In this document: in pieces, positions 1 to 9,708 of the stretch | Layout: every line of letters starts with the position of its first letter | Position numbering within the stretch: the stretch's first letter is position 1 | DNA from: Streptomyces sp. NBC_00536 | Lineage (GTDB): Bacteria > Actinomycetota > Actinomycetes > Streptomycetales > Streptomycetaceae | DNA: 64,000 nt | NCBI RefSeq assembly: GCF_036346295.1 | Contig: NZ_CP107819.1 | Location: 4,898,001 to 4,962,000, forward strand | Direction: 5' to 3' | Position numbers and translations under genes: made by a program | Notes under the pieces: generated by a model | What the model was told of the DNA's origin: nothing | Database searches by the model: none | What the model saw: only the letters and a program-made list of their open reading frames with translations

Positions 1-1
1 C

Positions 2-814
2 CCCGCGGTGAAGGACAAGAAGGCGAAGACGGCGGAGTCCGGCCAGAACGGCGCCTCCGGCGCCCAGGGCGGCGCCGCGGCCAACGCCAGGCAGCTCCAG
101 CAGGCCCGGGCCCTCGCCGCCAAGAAGTGGGGGCTGGCCGCGGCACCGCTGGCCGCGCCCCCGGCGCCGAAGACCAAGCCGGAGATCACCTTCCGCAAGG
201 GCTTCGAGGTGGAGGACGGCGACAACCTCCCGCCGGTCTTCACGACCGTGCCCACCGAGGACAAGGTCGTCTTCCTGACGATCGACGACGGTGCGGAGAA
301 GGACCCCGAGTTCCTGAAGATGATGCAGGAGCTGAAGATCCCGTACACGGCGTTCCTCAGCGACTACCTGGTGCGCGACAACTACGCGTACTTCAAGCAG
401 ATGCAGTCGCAGGGCGTCTCCATCAACAACCACACGCTCAACCACCGCTACCTCCCCGCGCTCCCCTACGAGAAGCAGCGCCAGGAGATCTGCGGTATGC
501 AGGACACGATCCAGAAGGAGTTCGGCAAGCGGCCCACCCTCTTCCGGCCGCCGTACGGCAACTACAACGACGACACGCTGCGCGCGGCGAAGTCGTGCGG
601 AGTGAAGGCCGTCCCCATCTGGAACGAGGAGGCGTTCACGGACAGAATGGACTGGCGGGAAGAAGACAAGGACCTGCACCCGGGCGACATCATCCTCACG
701 CACTTCCGGGGGCGGGAGGACTGGAAGGGCACGATGCCTGACATGATCCGCCAGGTGATGAAGACCGTCACGGCGAAGGGATACGCCGTGGCCCGCTTGG
801 AGGATTACTTGTGA
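2..814 (+). CDS. NodB-type polysaccharide deacetylase, 5' end off the window
   Basis: Carbohydrate esterase family 4 (NodB) protein, expected to remove acetyl groups from a cell-wall or extracellular polysaccharide outside the membrane. The three metal and catalytic motifs are visible: TIDDG, the His pair in HTLNH, and RPPYG. The reading frame is open to the window edge. The first in-window GTG at 8 starts inside a charged, Ala/Gly-rich linker, whereas the downstream paralogue has a lipoprotein signal ahead of the same kind of linker, so the true start with its export signal almost certainly lies upstream. The 3' end overlaps the next gene by 4 bases (TTGTGAGC), indicating translational coupling. 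The substrate cannot be told from sequence. Confidence 0.85.
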   Translation, partial: PAVKDKKAKTAESGQNGASGAQGGAAANARQLQQARALAAKKWGLAAAPLAAPPAPKTKPEITFRKGFEVEDGDNLPPVFTTVPTEDKVVFLTIDDGAEKDPEFLKMMQELKIPYTAFLSDYLVRDNYAYFKQMQSQGVSINNHTLNHRYLPALPYEKQRQEICGMQDTIQKEFGKRPTLFRPPYGNYNDDTLRAAKSCGVKAVPIWNEEAFTDRMDWREEDKDLHPGDIILTHFRGREDWKGTMPDMIRQVMKTVTAKGYAVARLEDYL

Positions 815-1710
815 GCATCGCGCGCCGGTTGACAGCCGGAACGCTGGCGGCCGGCGCGCTCGCGCTGTCCCTTTCGGGGTGCGGGAACAGCGTGGACCCG
901 ATCGAGCGGCTCGGCCGCAAGACGGCGTCCGCCTCCGCCTCGCAGAGCGCGGAGGCGGGCGGTACGGGCGCGGGCAGCGGCAAGCCGTCCCCCGCGCCCT
1001 CCGCCGGCGCCTCCGCGAACGACGCGTACAAGAAGTGGGGCCTGGCCAAGCCGCTGGAGTTCGCGGCGAAGCCCGCGCAGAAGCCGCAGTTCCCGAAGGC
1101 CGGGCCGGGCAAGATACCCGTGGTGAACCGGATACCCGTGCCCGCCGGGGAGAAGACGGTCTTCCTGACCTTCGACGACGGCGCGGAGAAGAACCCCGAG
1201 TTCCTGAAGATGGCGGCGGACCTCAAACTGCCGATCACCATGTTCCTGACCGACGACATCGCCTCGTCGGACTACGGCCACTTCCAGTCGCTCCGCGACA
1301 ACGGCTCGGCCAGCACGATAAACAACCACACGCTGAGCCACCCGAACCTGCCCACGCTGTCCTTCGCGGCGCAGAAGAAGGAGATATGCGGCCAGCAGGA
1401 ACGCCTGGAGAAGCGTTTCGGCAAGCGGCCGACGCTCTTCCGCCCGCCGTACGGCAACTACAACGACGACACCCTGCGGGCCGCCTCGGAGTGCGGGCTC
1501 TCGTACGCGGTCTTGTGGCAGGCCTCGATGCAGATCAACAGCTTCCAGTACCAGGAAGGCAGCGCCCTGAAACCGGGTGACATCATCCTGGCCCACTTCC
1601 GCGGCCCGGCCGAGCTCAAGGGCTCGACGGAGATCGAGATGACGACCCGGATGCTCCAGCGCATACAGGAGCAGGGCTACAAGATAGGACGGCTGGACGA
1701 CTACCTGTAG
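811..1710 (+). CDS. NodB-type polysaccharide deacetylase lipoprotein
   Basis: A paralogue of the preceding gene, 299 residues, starting at a GTG that overlaps the upstream stop. Residues 1-27 are a lipoprotein signal: arginines, a hydrophobic stretch and the lipobox LSGC, so the mature enzyme should be anchored to the outer face of the membrane. A Ser/Ala/Gly-rich tether of about 45 residues follows, then the CE4 domain with TFDDG, HTLSH and RPPYGNY. It shares the KKWGLA segment with the first protein, which supports a tandem duplication. Likely role is deacetylation of peptidoglycan, teichoic acid or another surface glycan; which one is unknown. Confidence 0.88.
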   Translation: MSIARRLTAGTLAAGALALSLSGCGNSVDPIERLGRKTASASASQSAEAGGTGAGSGKPSPAPSAGASANDAYKKWGLAKPLEFAAKPAQKPQFPKAGPGKIPVVNRIPVPAGEKTVFLTFDDGAEKNPEFLKMAADLKLPITMFLTDDIASSDYGHFQSLRDNGSASTINNHTLSHPNLPTLSFAAQKKEICGQQERLEKRFGKRPTLFRPPYGNYNDDTLRAASECGLSYAVLWQASMQINSFQYQEGSALKPGDIILAHFRGPAELKGSTEIEMTTRMLQRIQEQGYKIGRLDDYL

Positions 1711-1748
1711 TCCACCGGTCCCCGGCCGGTCCACCGGTCCCCGGCCGG
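1711..1748. repeat. 19-bp direct repeat, two exact copies
   Basis: TCCACCGGTCCCCGGCCGG occurs twice head to tail directly after the deacetylase stop codon. Each copy contains a self-complementary CCGG-rich core, so the pair could fold as a weak terminator. There is no T-run. Confidence 0.7.
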
Positions 1749-1795
1749 CGGAAAAGGCCGGGCGGCTCCGGCCCGGGCCTGGTTAGGGTGCGGGC

Positions 1796-2578
1796 ATGCG
1801 TGCAGCGGAGTCCGGGATACAGCAGATCAGTGCCTTCATGTCCGGCTTCGCCCGGCGGCAGGCGGAGCGGACCGTCGACCTGCCCGGGGGGTTCGCGGCG
1901 CTCGATGACACCTTTCACCACTCCCATGCCGACAACCAGGTCGTCATCGACGATCCCGCCGCCCTGGACCCGGACACGCTGGCGGGGATCGCCGACGAGG
2001 CGCTGGGGCACCTGCCCTTCCGGATGGTCAGCGTCTTCGACGACGAGGGCGGGGCGGCCTGCGTCGAGCCGATGGTCCGCGCCGGGTACAGCCACATGAC
2101 GCTGGTCGTGTTGCGGCACACCGGGCCGGTACCGACGGCGCCGTTGGTGCCTCCCGCCGCCGAGGTGGACCTGGCCGCGTTCCGCGAGCCGCTCGCCCGC
2201 CGCTGGCGCGGGTTCCTGCCGGATGCCGAGGACGAGGTCGTGGACCAGCTCGTGGACCGGCGCCGGGCCCGCTTCCGGGGCGCCGACACGGTGCGCTTCC
2301 TGGGCTCCCGTACCCCCGGAGGGGACGTCGCCGCCTGGGCCGACCTCTACCTCGACCCGGCCTCCGGCACGGCCCAGATCGAGGACCTGATGGCCGACGC
2401 GGCCCAGCTGGGCCGCGGCCACGGCGACGCCGTCCTCGCCGCGGCCCTGCGCACGGCCGCCGCCGCGGGCTGCGGTACGCGCTTCCTCACCGCCGACGGG
2501 GCGGACTGGCCCCGGCACTGGTACGCGCGCCGGGGCTTCGTCCCCGTGGGCCGGGGACACGTCTTCGAACGGGCCTGA
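1796..2578 (+). CDS. GNAT-family N-acetyltransferase
   Basis: A 260-residue protein whose C-terminal part (about 165-258) looks like a GNAT acyltransferase fold: the segment AQIEDLMADAAQLGRGHGDAV resembles the beta4/alpha3 acetyl-CoA pyrophosphate loop, with G-R-G-H-G in place of the usual R/Q-x-x-G-x-G/A, and it ends with WYARRGFVPVG, typical of the last strands. The N-terminal half is divergent and may be a second degenerate GNAT lobe. The acceptor is unknown. It stands alone, between the deacetylase pair and a convergent gene 13 bp away. Confidence 0.75.
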   Translation: MRAAESGIQQISAFMSGFARRQAERTVDLPGGFAALDDTFHHSHADNQVVIDDPAALDPDTLAGIADEALGHLPFRMVSVFDDEGGAACVEPMVRAGYSHMTLVVLRHTGPVPTAPLVPPAAEVDLAAFREPLARRWRGFLPDAEDEVVDQLVDRRRARFRGADTVRFLGSRTPGGDVAAWADLYLDPASGTAQIEDLMADAAQLGRGHGDAVLAAALRTAAAAGCGTRFLTADGADWPRHWYARRGFVPVGRGHVFERA

Positions 2579-2591
2579 GCCCCGCCAGCCC

Positions 2592-3980
2592 CTACGCGGC
2601 CAGCGTCGCCGGCGGCTCCGACATCGGCCGGGAGTCCGCCTCCCGCTGCCGTTCCGCGCTGTCGCTGATCCGGATCAGCAGCCCGATCATGATCCAGTTG
2701 GCCAGCAGGGAGGACCCGCCGCTCGCCAGGAACGGCAGCGCCTTTCCGGTGAGCGGGATCAGCCCGGTCACCCCGCCCGCGACCACGAACACCTGGAGCG
2801 CCAGCGCCGAGGCCAAGCCGACGGCCAGCAGCTTGCCGAAGGGGTCGCGGGCGCCGAGCGCCATCCGCAGCCCCCGCTGGGCCAGCAGCGCGTACAGCAG
2901 CAGCACCGCCATCACCCCGGCCAGGCCCAGCTCCTCGCCGACCGTGGTCAGGATGAAGTCGCTGCGCCCGGCGAAGCTGATCAGCTCGGGGTGGCCCATG
3001 CCCAGCCCGGTGCCCGAGACCCCGCCGGTGCCGAAGCTGAACAGCGCCTGCGCCGACTGGTCGGAGGTGATGCCCGGCGGCCGGGGGTCCTGGTAGTACG
3101 ACAGCGGGTCCAGCCAGGCCGCGACGCGCCCCTTGACGTGCGGCTCGGTCGAGCCGACGACGAAGGCGCCGACGGCGGCCATGATCCCGCCGCACACGAT
3201 CCAGCTGGTGCGCTCGGTGGCGACGTAGAGCATCACCACGAACACCCCGAAGAAGATCAGCGAGGTGCCGAGGTCACGCTCGAAGACGAGCACCATCAGC
3301 GAGACCAGCCACACCGTGATGATCGGGCCGAGCTGGCGCATCGGCGGCAGCCGCATGCCGAGGAACTTGCGCCCGGCCAGGGCGAGCGTGTCGCGGTGCA
3401 GCACCAGATAGCCCGCGAAGAAGACCGCGATCATGATCTTCACGAACTCGCCCGGCTGGAGCGACATCCCGAAGAGGATGATCCACCGCTTGGCGCCGTA
3501 CTTGTCCGCGCCGAAGAACGCGGGCGCGATCAGCAGCACCAGCGAGACGACCATCGTGATGTAGATGAAGCGCTGGAGCAGGCGGTGGTCGCGCAGCAGC
3601 GCCACCACGCCCAGACAGGCCGCGACGCCGATCACCGACCACACCAGCTGCCCGGGCGCGACCGCCGTGGAGTTGTACCGCTCGATGTAGGACTGGTCCA
3701 GCCGGTGCAGCAGCACCAGCCCGAGCCCGGTCAGCAGCATCGCCAGCGGCAGGATCAGCGGATCGGCGTACGCCGCGAACCGGCGCACGCCGAGGTGCCC
3801 CACCAGCGACAGCAGCGTCATGCTGACCGTGAAGCCGGTGAGGTTGGCGGGCAGCTGGCCGTTCATCGCCAGGCTCGCGCTCACGTGCCCGGAGACGGTG
3901 ATGGCGACGACCAGGACCAGCAGCAGTGCTTCCGTACGACGCCGGGCGCCCGAGGTCGTACGCGCGCTCAGTCCACGCAC
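2592..3980 (-). CDS. FtsW/RodA/SpoVE-family (SEDS) protein
   Basis: Polytopic SEDS protein of 462 residues with about ten membrane segments; family members are peptidoglycan glycosyltransferases that act with a class B penicillin-binding protein. Recognisable signatures are FERDLGTSLIFF, TTVGEELGLAG and ASGGSSLLANW. The GTG start at 3980 lies within the last codons of the LCP gene (13-base overlap), so the two are translationally coupled. Streptomyces encode several SEDS proteins; the absence of a neighbouring PBP and the presence of LCP and two-component genes suggests an accessory one rather than FtsW itself. The partner PBP must be encoded elsewhere. Confidence 0.9.
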   Translation of the reverse strand: MRGLSARTTSGARRRTEALLLVLVVAITVSGHVSASLAMNGQLPANLTGFTVSMTLLSLVGHLGVRRFAAYADPLILPLAMLLTGLGLVLLHRLDQSYIERYNSTAVAPGQLVWSVIGVAACLGVVALLRDHRLLQRFIYITMVVSLVLLIAPAFFGADKYGAKRWIILFGMSLQPGEFVKIMIAVFFAGYLVLHRDTLALAGRKFLGMRLPPMRQLGPIITVWLVSLMVLVFERDLGTSLIFFGVFVVMLYVATERTSWIVCGGIMAAVGAFVVGSTEPHVKGRVAAWLDPLSYYQDPRPPGITSDQSAQALFSFGTGGVSGTGLGMGHPELISFAGRSDFILTTVGEELGLAGVMAVLLLYALLAQRGLRMALGARDPFGKLLAVGLASALALQVFVVAGGVTGLIPLTGKALPFLASGGSSLLANWIMIGLLIRISDSAERQREADSRPMSEPPATLAA

Positions 3981-5185
3981 GGGATGCCGCCGCCGTCGAT
4001 GGCGGACCTCTTCTCGGGCGAGGCGGCCGGGGCCGAATCCGGAGTGCTGGCACCCGGTGACGAGGATGCGGCGCCCGGTACGCTCGGGCTCGCGGAAGCC
4101 CTGGGCCCTATCTGCTCGGCAATGAGGCGCTTTATCTTCATATCGTCTACGACGTTGATGTCGGCCCCATGGTTGCTTCCGAACCCCTCGATGGGCAGTG
4201 TCGTGAATTCCACATGGCCGCCGGAGAGGTTCTTCGCCTGCTTGACGAAGGACATCAGGTCCCAGCCCTGATCGGTCACCACGTCCTGTTTCGCCGTGTC
4301 GATCAGCTTGAGCAGCTTCACCGGATCCGTGAAGGTCCCGCCGTCGTTCAGCTTCTTCGTCGCCCCGGCCAGGAACGCCTGCTGCCGCTTCGTCCGGTCC
4401 AGGTCACCGCCGTCCAGACCCATCCGCTGGCGGACGAAGGCCAGCGACTGCTGCCCGTTGAGGGTCTGCCGCCCGGCCGGGAAGTCCGCCCCCGAGTTCT
4501 TGTCCTTGGCCGGCTTGTTCAGACACACCGGTACGCCGCCCAGCGCGTCCGCCAGGTGGTAGAAACCGGCCAGATTCAGCTCGGCGAAGTGGTCGATCGG
4601 CACGCCCAGGAACGCCCGCACCGTCGCGATCGAGGCCTTGCGCCCCGCCTCGCGCCCCTCCCGCTCCAGCTCCCGCCGGTCCGTGACCCCCTGGCCGGAC
4701 AGCTGCTCCTCGCGCTTCGCCTTGGCCCGCCCGTAGGCCTCCTTGATCTTCTGTTTGCCCGTGTCCCCGGGCACCCCGTGCATCGTCACGAAGTCGTCGC
4801 GCGGGACGGAGAAGGCCTTCGCCTTGCCGCCGTCCGCCGGCACGTGCAGCAGGATCAGGGTGTTCGTGTTGTAGCCGCCGATGTCGGAACTGCCCGCGTG
4901 CAGCTTGTCCAGGACCGCCTCCGGTAGCGGCTCGCCGTTCTGGTCGCGGCGGCTGTCCAGCCCCATCAGCAGGATGTTCAGGTCCCCGGACTGGGACTTC
5001 TCTGCGCCCTCCAGCGCCTTGGAGCTGCCGATGCTGCCCGCCAGATCGTCGTAGAGATACCAGCCCGTCGCGCCCACCAGCACGGTCAGCACGCAGCCGG
5101 TGAGCAGCAGCGTGCGCCCGATCCGGCGGTGCGGTCCCCGTGTCCCGCGGGTGCCAGGGTCCGTCTTCCTGCGATGCGCACTCAT
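3968..5185 (-). CDS. LCP (LytR-CpsA-Psr) family protein
   Basis: A 405-residue membrane-anchored LCP protein: cytoplasmic basic N-terminus, one membrane segment at about 26-46, an extracellular LCP domain (about 85-275) and a C-terminal Ser/Ala/Pro-rich tail. LCP enzymes move teichoic acid or other glycopolymers from a lipid carrier to peptidoglycan. Visible motifs: ILLMGLDSRR, SVPRDDFV, NLAGFYHLADALGGV and DLDRTKRQQAFL. The usual R-S/T-D-T motif reads N-T-N-T, a small deviation. Start ATG at 5185. It sits between a histidine kinase (57 bp upstream) and a SEDS gene, forming an envelope-assembly operon. Confidence 0.92.
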   Translation of the reverse strand: MSAHRRKTDPGTRGTRGPHRRIGRTLLLTGCVLTVLVGATGWYLYDDLAGSIGSSKALEGAEKSQSGDLNILLMGLDSRRDQNGEPLPEAVLDKLHAGSSDIGGYNTNTLILLHVPADGGKAKAFSVPRDDFVTMHGVPGDTGKQKIKEAYGRAKAKREEQLSGQGVTDRRELEREGREAGRKASIATVRAFLGVPIDHFAELNLAGFYHLADALGGVPVCLNKPAKDKNSGADFPAGRQTLNGQQSLAFVRQRMGLDGGDLDRTKRQQAFLAGATKKLNDGGTFTDPVKLLKLIDTAKQDVVTDQGWDLMSFVKQAKNLSGGHVEFTTLPIEGFGSNHGADINVVDDMKIKRLIAEQIGPRASASPSVPGAASSSPGASTPDSAPAASPEKRSAIDGGGIPCVD

Positions 5186-5242
5186 GCCAGTCGATGCTGG
5201 GGCACGGCCGCTGAAGGAAACCTGAGGGTCCTGAAGAGGCGT

Positions 5243-6625
5243 TCAGGAGGACCCGGCAGGAAGCCGCAGCACCAGCAGCGCCCCGCCCCCGGCGCCCCCG
5301 GCGGGATCCAGCGCCACCAGCTCGCCGCCGTGCGAGCGGGCGACCTCGCGGGCGATGGCCAGGCCCAGCCCGGTGCCGCCGCTGGCCCGGCCCCGGTCGG
5401 CGTCGAGGCGGACGAACCGCTCGAAGACCCGGTCCCGGTCCGCCTCCGGGATCCCCGGACCGTCGTCGGTCACCTCCAGCACATTCCAGCCATCGCGCGC
5501 GTACGCCCGTACGACGACCTCCGTACGGGCGTACCGCAGCGCGTTGTCCACCAGGTTGGCCAGCGCCCGCTCCAGCCGCGCCGGATCCCCGGCCGCCGGT
5601 ACGGGCGCCCCCGCCACCACCCGCAGCCGCACCCGCGGCGCCCCCCGCCGGGCCGCGTCCTCCGCGGCCAGCAGCGCCAGGTCCACCGGCTCGGTGCGCG
5701 GCGCGGGCCGCCCGTCGAGCCGGGCCAGCAGCAGCAGGTCGGCCGCGATCCGCTGGAGCCGCTCGGTGTCGGCGAGGGCCGCCGCGACCGACTCCCGGTC
5801 GGGGTCCTCCAGCGCCACCTCCAGCCGGGACCGCACCGCGGCCAGCGGATTGCGCAGCTCGTGCGAGGCGTCGGCGGTGAACTGGCGCTGGCGCGCGTCG
5901 GAGCGCTCCAGCCGGTCCAAGGTGTCGTTCACGGTCCGGGCGAGGCGCGCGATCTCGTCGGCCCCGCCCGGGTCGGGCACCCGCCGGTCCAGCTCGCTCC
6001 CGGTGACCGCGGCCAGCGCGTCGCGGATCGCGGTGACCGGGCGCAGCGCGTGCCCGGCCACCCACCAGGCGAGCGCGGCGGCGAAGGCGATCAGCGGGGG
6101 AGCGCCGCCGAGCATCCCGTAGGCGACGGAACGGGTGGCGTCGTCCACGTCCCCGAGGACGGTCATCGCGTAGACGTAGTGCGCGGCGGTGCCCGCCGGG
6201 CCGGGGGCGCTGACCACCACCACCGCGCGCCGCTCACCGCCCCCGGGGGCCGGGGGCGGCAGGACGGCCGCGCGCGAATCGTCCCCGGCGGCGGGCCGCA
6301 GGGCCGCCAGCTCGGCGGCGAGCCGTCCGGGGTCCCCGGTGGACGCGGTGACCCGGCCCGCCGCGTCCAGCACGAACACCAGGTCCACCCCGCTCTCGGG
6401 GGCGGGCAGCCGGCCGGCGGGCAGGGCCCGGGTGTCGAGCTGGGCGGCCACCTTGCGGGCGGCGAGTTCGGTGCGGCCGGTGGTGTTCTCCAGCAGGTTG
6501 GCGCGCAGCACGCCGTAGAGCCAGATCCCGCCCACGGCCAGGACGGCCGCCATCGCGAGGGCGGCGCCGAGGGCCGCGCGGGCCCGGACGCTGCCCAGCA
6601 GCCTCCCCCGGGGGGTCTCAGCCAC
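5243..6625 (-). CDS. Sensor histidine kinase (OmpR-type system)
   Basis: A 460-residue membrane histidine kinase. Membrane segments at about 17-40 and 172-195 flank an extracytoplasmic sensor loop of about 130 residues; a HAMP linker follows. The phosphoacceptor is His255 in ASHELRNPL, then N (LVDNALRYA), G1 (DDGPGIP) and G2 (GGTGLGLAIA) boxes of the ATPase domain. The GTG start at 6625 overlaps the response regulator gene by 8 bases, so the pair is coupled. Co-transcription with LCP and SEDS genes downstream suggests that the signal and output concern the cell wall. Confidence 0.93.
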   Translation of the reverse strand: MAETPRGRLLGSVRARAALGAALAMAAVLAVGGIWLYGVLRANLLENTTGRTELAARKVAAQLDTRALPAGRLPAPESGVDLVFVLDAAGRVTASTGDPGRLAAELAALRPAAGDDSRAAVLPPPAPGGGERRAVVVVSAPGPAGTAAHYVYAMTVLGDVDDATRSVAYGMLGGAPPLIAFAAALAWWVAGHALRPVTAIRDALAAVTGSELDRRVPDPGGADEIARLARTVNDTLDRLERSDARQRQFTADASHELRNPLAAVRSRLEVALEDPDRESVAAALADTERLQRIAADLLLLARLDGRPAPRTEPVDLALLAAEDAARRGAPRVRLRVVAGAPVPAAGDPARLERALANLVDNALRYARTEVVVRAYARDGWNVLEVTDDGPGIPEADRDRVFERFVRLDADRGRASGGTGLGLAIAREVARSHGGELVALDPAGGAGGGALLVLRLPAGSS

Positions 6626-7307
6626 CGTCGGGGGCCATCCGGTAGCCGGTGCCGTGGACGGTGCGGATGGACCGGCGGCCGAAGGGGGCGTCGATCTTCC
6701 GGCGGAGCGAGGAGACGTAGACCTCGACGATGTTCGGGTCGATGCCCGCGGAGCCGCCGGGGGAGCGCCAGACCTCGTCGAGGATCTCCTGCTTGGCCAC
6801 GGCCCGCCCCGGGTGCTCCATCAGGCAGGCCAGGACGCCCAGTTCGCGGGCGGTCAGCTCGATGTCCCGGGTGCCCCGGCGGCAGCGGCGGCCCTCGGGG
6901 TCCAGGAAGAGGTCACCGGCCTGGAGGGTGGTGCGCGCGGGGGCCCCGGCCCGCCGGGCCAGCGCCCGGACGCGGGCGCCCAGGACGACGAAGGAGAACG
7001 GCTTGGTCAGATAGTCGTCGGCGCCGGAGTCCAGGCCCTCCGCCTCGTCGTACTCGCCGTCCTTGGCGGTGAGCATCAGCACGGGGGTGGTGTCGCCGTG
7101 GGCGCGCATCCTGGTGCAGATCTCGTACCCGCTGAGCCCGGGCAGCATCAGGTCGAGCAGCACCACGTCGTACGGGCCGCCGCTGAGCGCGAGTTCCAGA
7201 CCGCGGTGGCCGTCGTGCGCGACCTCGACCCAGTGCCCTTCGGCGGACAGGCCGCGCCGGAGGGACTCGGCCAGCCCCTCTTCGTCTTCGACCACGAGAA
7301 TGCGCAC
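6618..7307 (-). CDS. OmpR/PhoB-family response regulator
   Basis: A 229-residue regulator with an N-terminal receiver (phosphoacceptor Asp52 in LLDLMLPG, acidic pair E7/D8, conserved Thr and Lys in LMLTAKD and LTKPFS) and a C-terminal winged-helix DNA-binding domain (ELTARELGVLACLMEH ... RTVHGTGYRM). The GTG start at 7307 gives VRILVVEDEEG, the normal receiver beginning; in-frame sequence further upstream runs into the groES control region and is not credible as protein. It is divergent from groES, with a CIRCE operator only 48 bp upstream, so HrcA could touch this promoter as well. Confidence 0.93.
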   Translation of the reverse strand: MRILVVEDEEGLAESLRRGLSAEGHWVEVAHDGHRGLELALSGGPYDVVLLDLMLPGLSGYEICTRMRAHGDTTPVLMLTAKDGEYDEAEGLDSGADDYLTKPFSFVVLGARVRALARRAGAPARTTLQAGDLFLDPEGRRCRRGTRDIELTARELGVLACLMEHPGRAVAKQEILDEVWRSPGGSAGIDPNIVEVYVSSLRRKIDAPFGRRSIRTVHGTGYRMAPDGG

Positions 7308-7354
7308 GCGCCAAGCGTCACACACGTGGCCGCCGCAACGCCGGACGCGGATAA

Positions 7355-7381
7355 TTGGCACTCCGCTTGACCGAGTGCTAA
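7355..7381. promoter_or_regulatory. CIRCE operator 1 (HrcA binding site)
   Basis: TTGGCACTC, a 9-base spacer, then GAGTGCTAA. This is the established HrcA operator that represses groES-groEL until heat shock. It overlaps the -35 hexamer of the groES promoter. Confidence 0.95.
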
Positions 7382-7396
7382 TCGCCGGAATAGTCT
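7367..7396 (+). promoter_or_regulatory. groES-groEL promoter, vegetative type
   Basis: TTGACC at 7367-7372 and TAGTCT at 7391-7396 with an 18-base spacer fit a housekeeping sigma promoter. The first CIRCE covers the -35 region and the second lies just downstream of the -10, so bound HrcA would block both polymerase binding and escape. The leader to the groES GTG is about 125 bases. Confidence 0.8.
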
Positions 7397-7401
7397 CGGG
7401 C

Positions 7402-7428
7402 CTGGCACTCGCCACCGGTGAGTGCCAA
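7402..7428. promoter_or_regulatory. CIRCE operator 2 (HrcA binding site)
   Basis: CTGGCACTC, a 9-base spacer, then GAGTGCCAA: a second CIRCE 47 bp after the first and downstream of the predicted transcription start. Tandem CIRCE sites are known before groES-groEL1 in Streptomyces. Confidence 0.93.
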
Positions 7429-7528
7429 CAGCGCGACAGGCAGGTCCGGCTCCCGCGACGACGGAACCACCTGGTCGCCACCCCAAAACAGTTAACCCCG
7501 TGAGATCTCCGAAGGGGGAGACCGGAAC

Positions 7529-7837
7529 GTGACGACCACCAGCTCCAAGGTTGCCATCAAGCCGCTCGAGGACCGCATTGTGGTCCAGCCGCTCGACGCC
7601 GAGCAGACCACGGCTTCCGGCCTGGTCATCCCGGACACCGCGAAGGAGAAGCCCCAGGAGGGCGTCGTCCTCGCCGTGGGTCCGGGTCGCTTCGAGGACG
7701 GCCAGCGTCTTCCGCTGGACGTCACCGTCGGCGACGTCGTCCTGTACAGCAAGTACGGCGGCACCGAAGTGAAGTACAACGGCGAGGAATACCTCGTCCT
7801 CTCGGCCCGCGACGTGCTCGCGATCGTCGAGAAGTAA
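7529..7837 (+). CDS. groES: Co-chaperonin GroES
   Basis: The 102-residue Hsp10 lid of the GroEL folding chamber. The family core is clear: [13 protein letters not shown] at the N-terminus, the mobile-loop region around 20-35, and [27 protein letters not shown] at the C-terminus. The GTG start follows a purine-rich GAAGGGGGAGA ribosome site. It is transcribed with groEL, 132 bp downstream, from an HrcA/CIRCE-controlled promoter. Confidence 0.98.
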   Translation: MTTTSSKVAIKPLEDRIVVQPLDAEQTTASGLVIPDTAKEKPQEGVVLAVGPGRFEDGQRLPLDVTVGDVVLYSKYGGTEVKYNGEEYLVLSARDVLAIVEK

Positions 7838-7859
7838 TCACTTCTCCAGTTTTGCTTTG

Positions 7860-7910
7860 AGCTACGCCCCTGGTCACCCCTGCTGATGCCGGGCGGCGAG
7901 GGGCGTAGTT
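7860..7910 (+). promoter_or_regulatory. Stem-loop between groES and groEL
   Basis: AGCTACGCCCCT and AGGGGCGTAGTT can form a 12-bp stem around a 27-base loop, with no T-run after it. It may act as an attenuator or an RNA-processing/stability element that sets the groES to groEL ratio. Confidence 0.7.
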
Positions 7911-7960
7911 CGTTCAAGGCGGTCGCGGTGAGCGGCCGGGGATCGCAACGAGAGGGCTGA

Positions 7961-9598
<1,638 letters not shown>

Positions 9599-9649
9599 CC
9601 TCGTCAGTAGCGCGCTAGCGCGCTGGTCCGCCAGCCCGCCTGCAGCGTG

Positions 9650-9685
9650 AGAAAGCCCCGTTCCCACCGAGGAACGGGGCTTTCT
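9650..9685. terminator. Bidirectional terminator after groEL
   Basis: AGAAAGCCCCGTTCC and GGAACGGGGCTTTCT pair over 15 bp with a 6-base loop. The TTTCT run on one side and the mirrored AGAAA on the other allow it to stop both groEL and the convergent gene ending at 9709. A perfect 16-bp palindrome (9609-9624) lies just before it. Confidence 0.92.
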
Positions 9686-9708
9686 CCGTCTCACCTGCTC
9701 CGTGCGCG

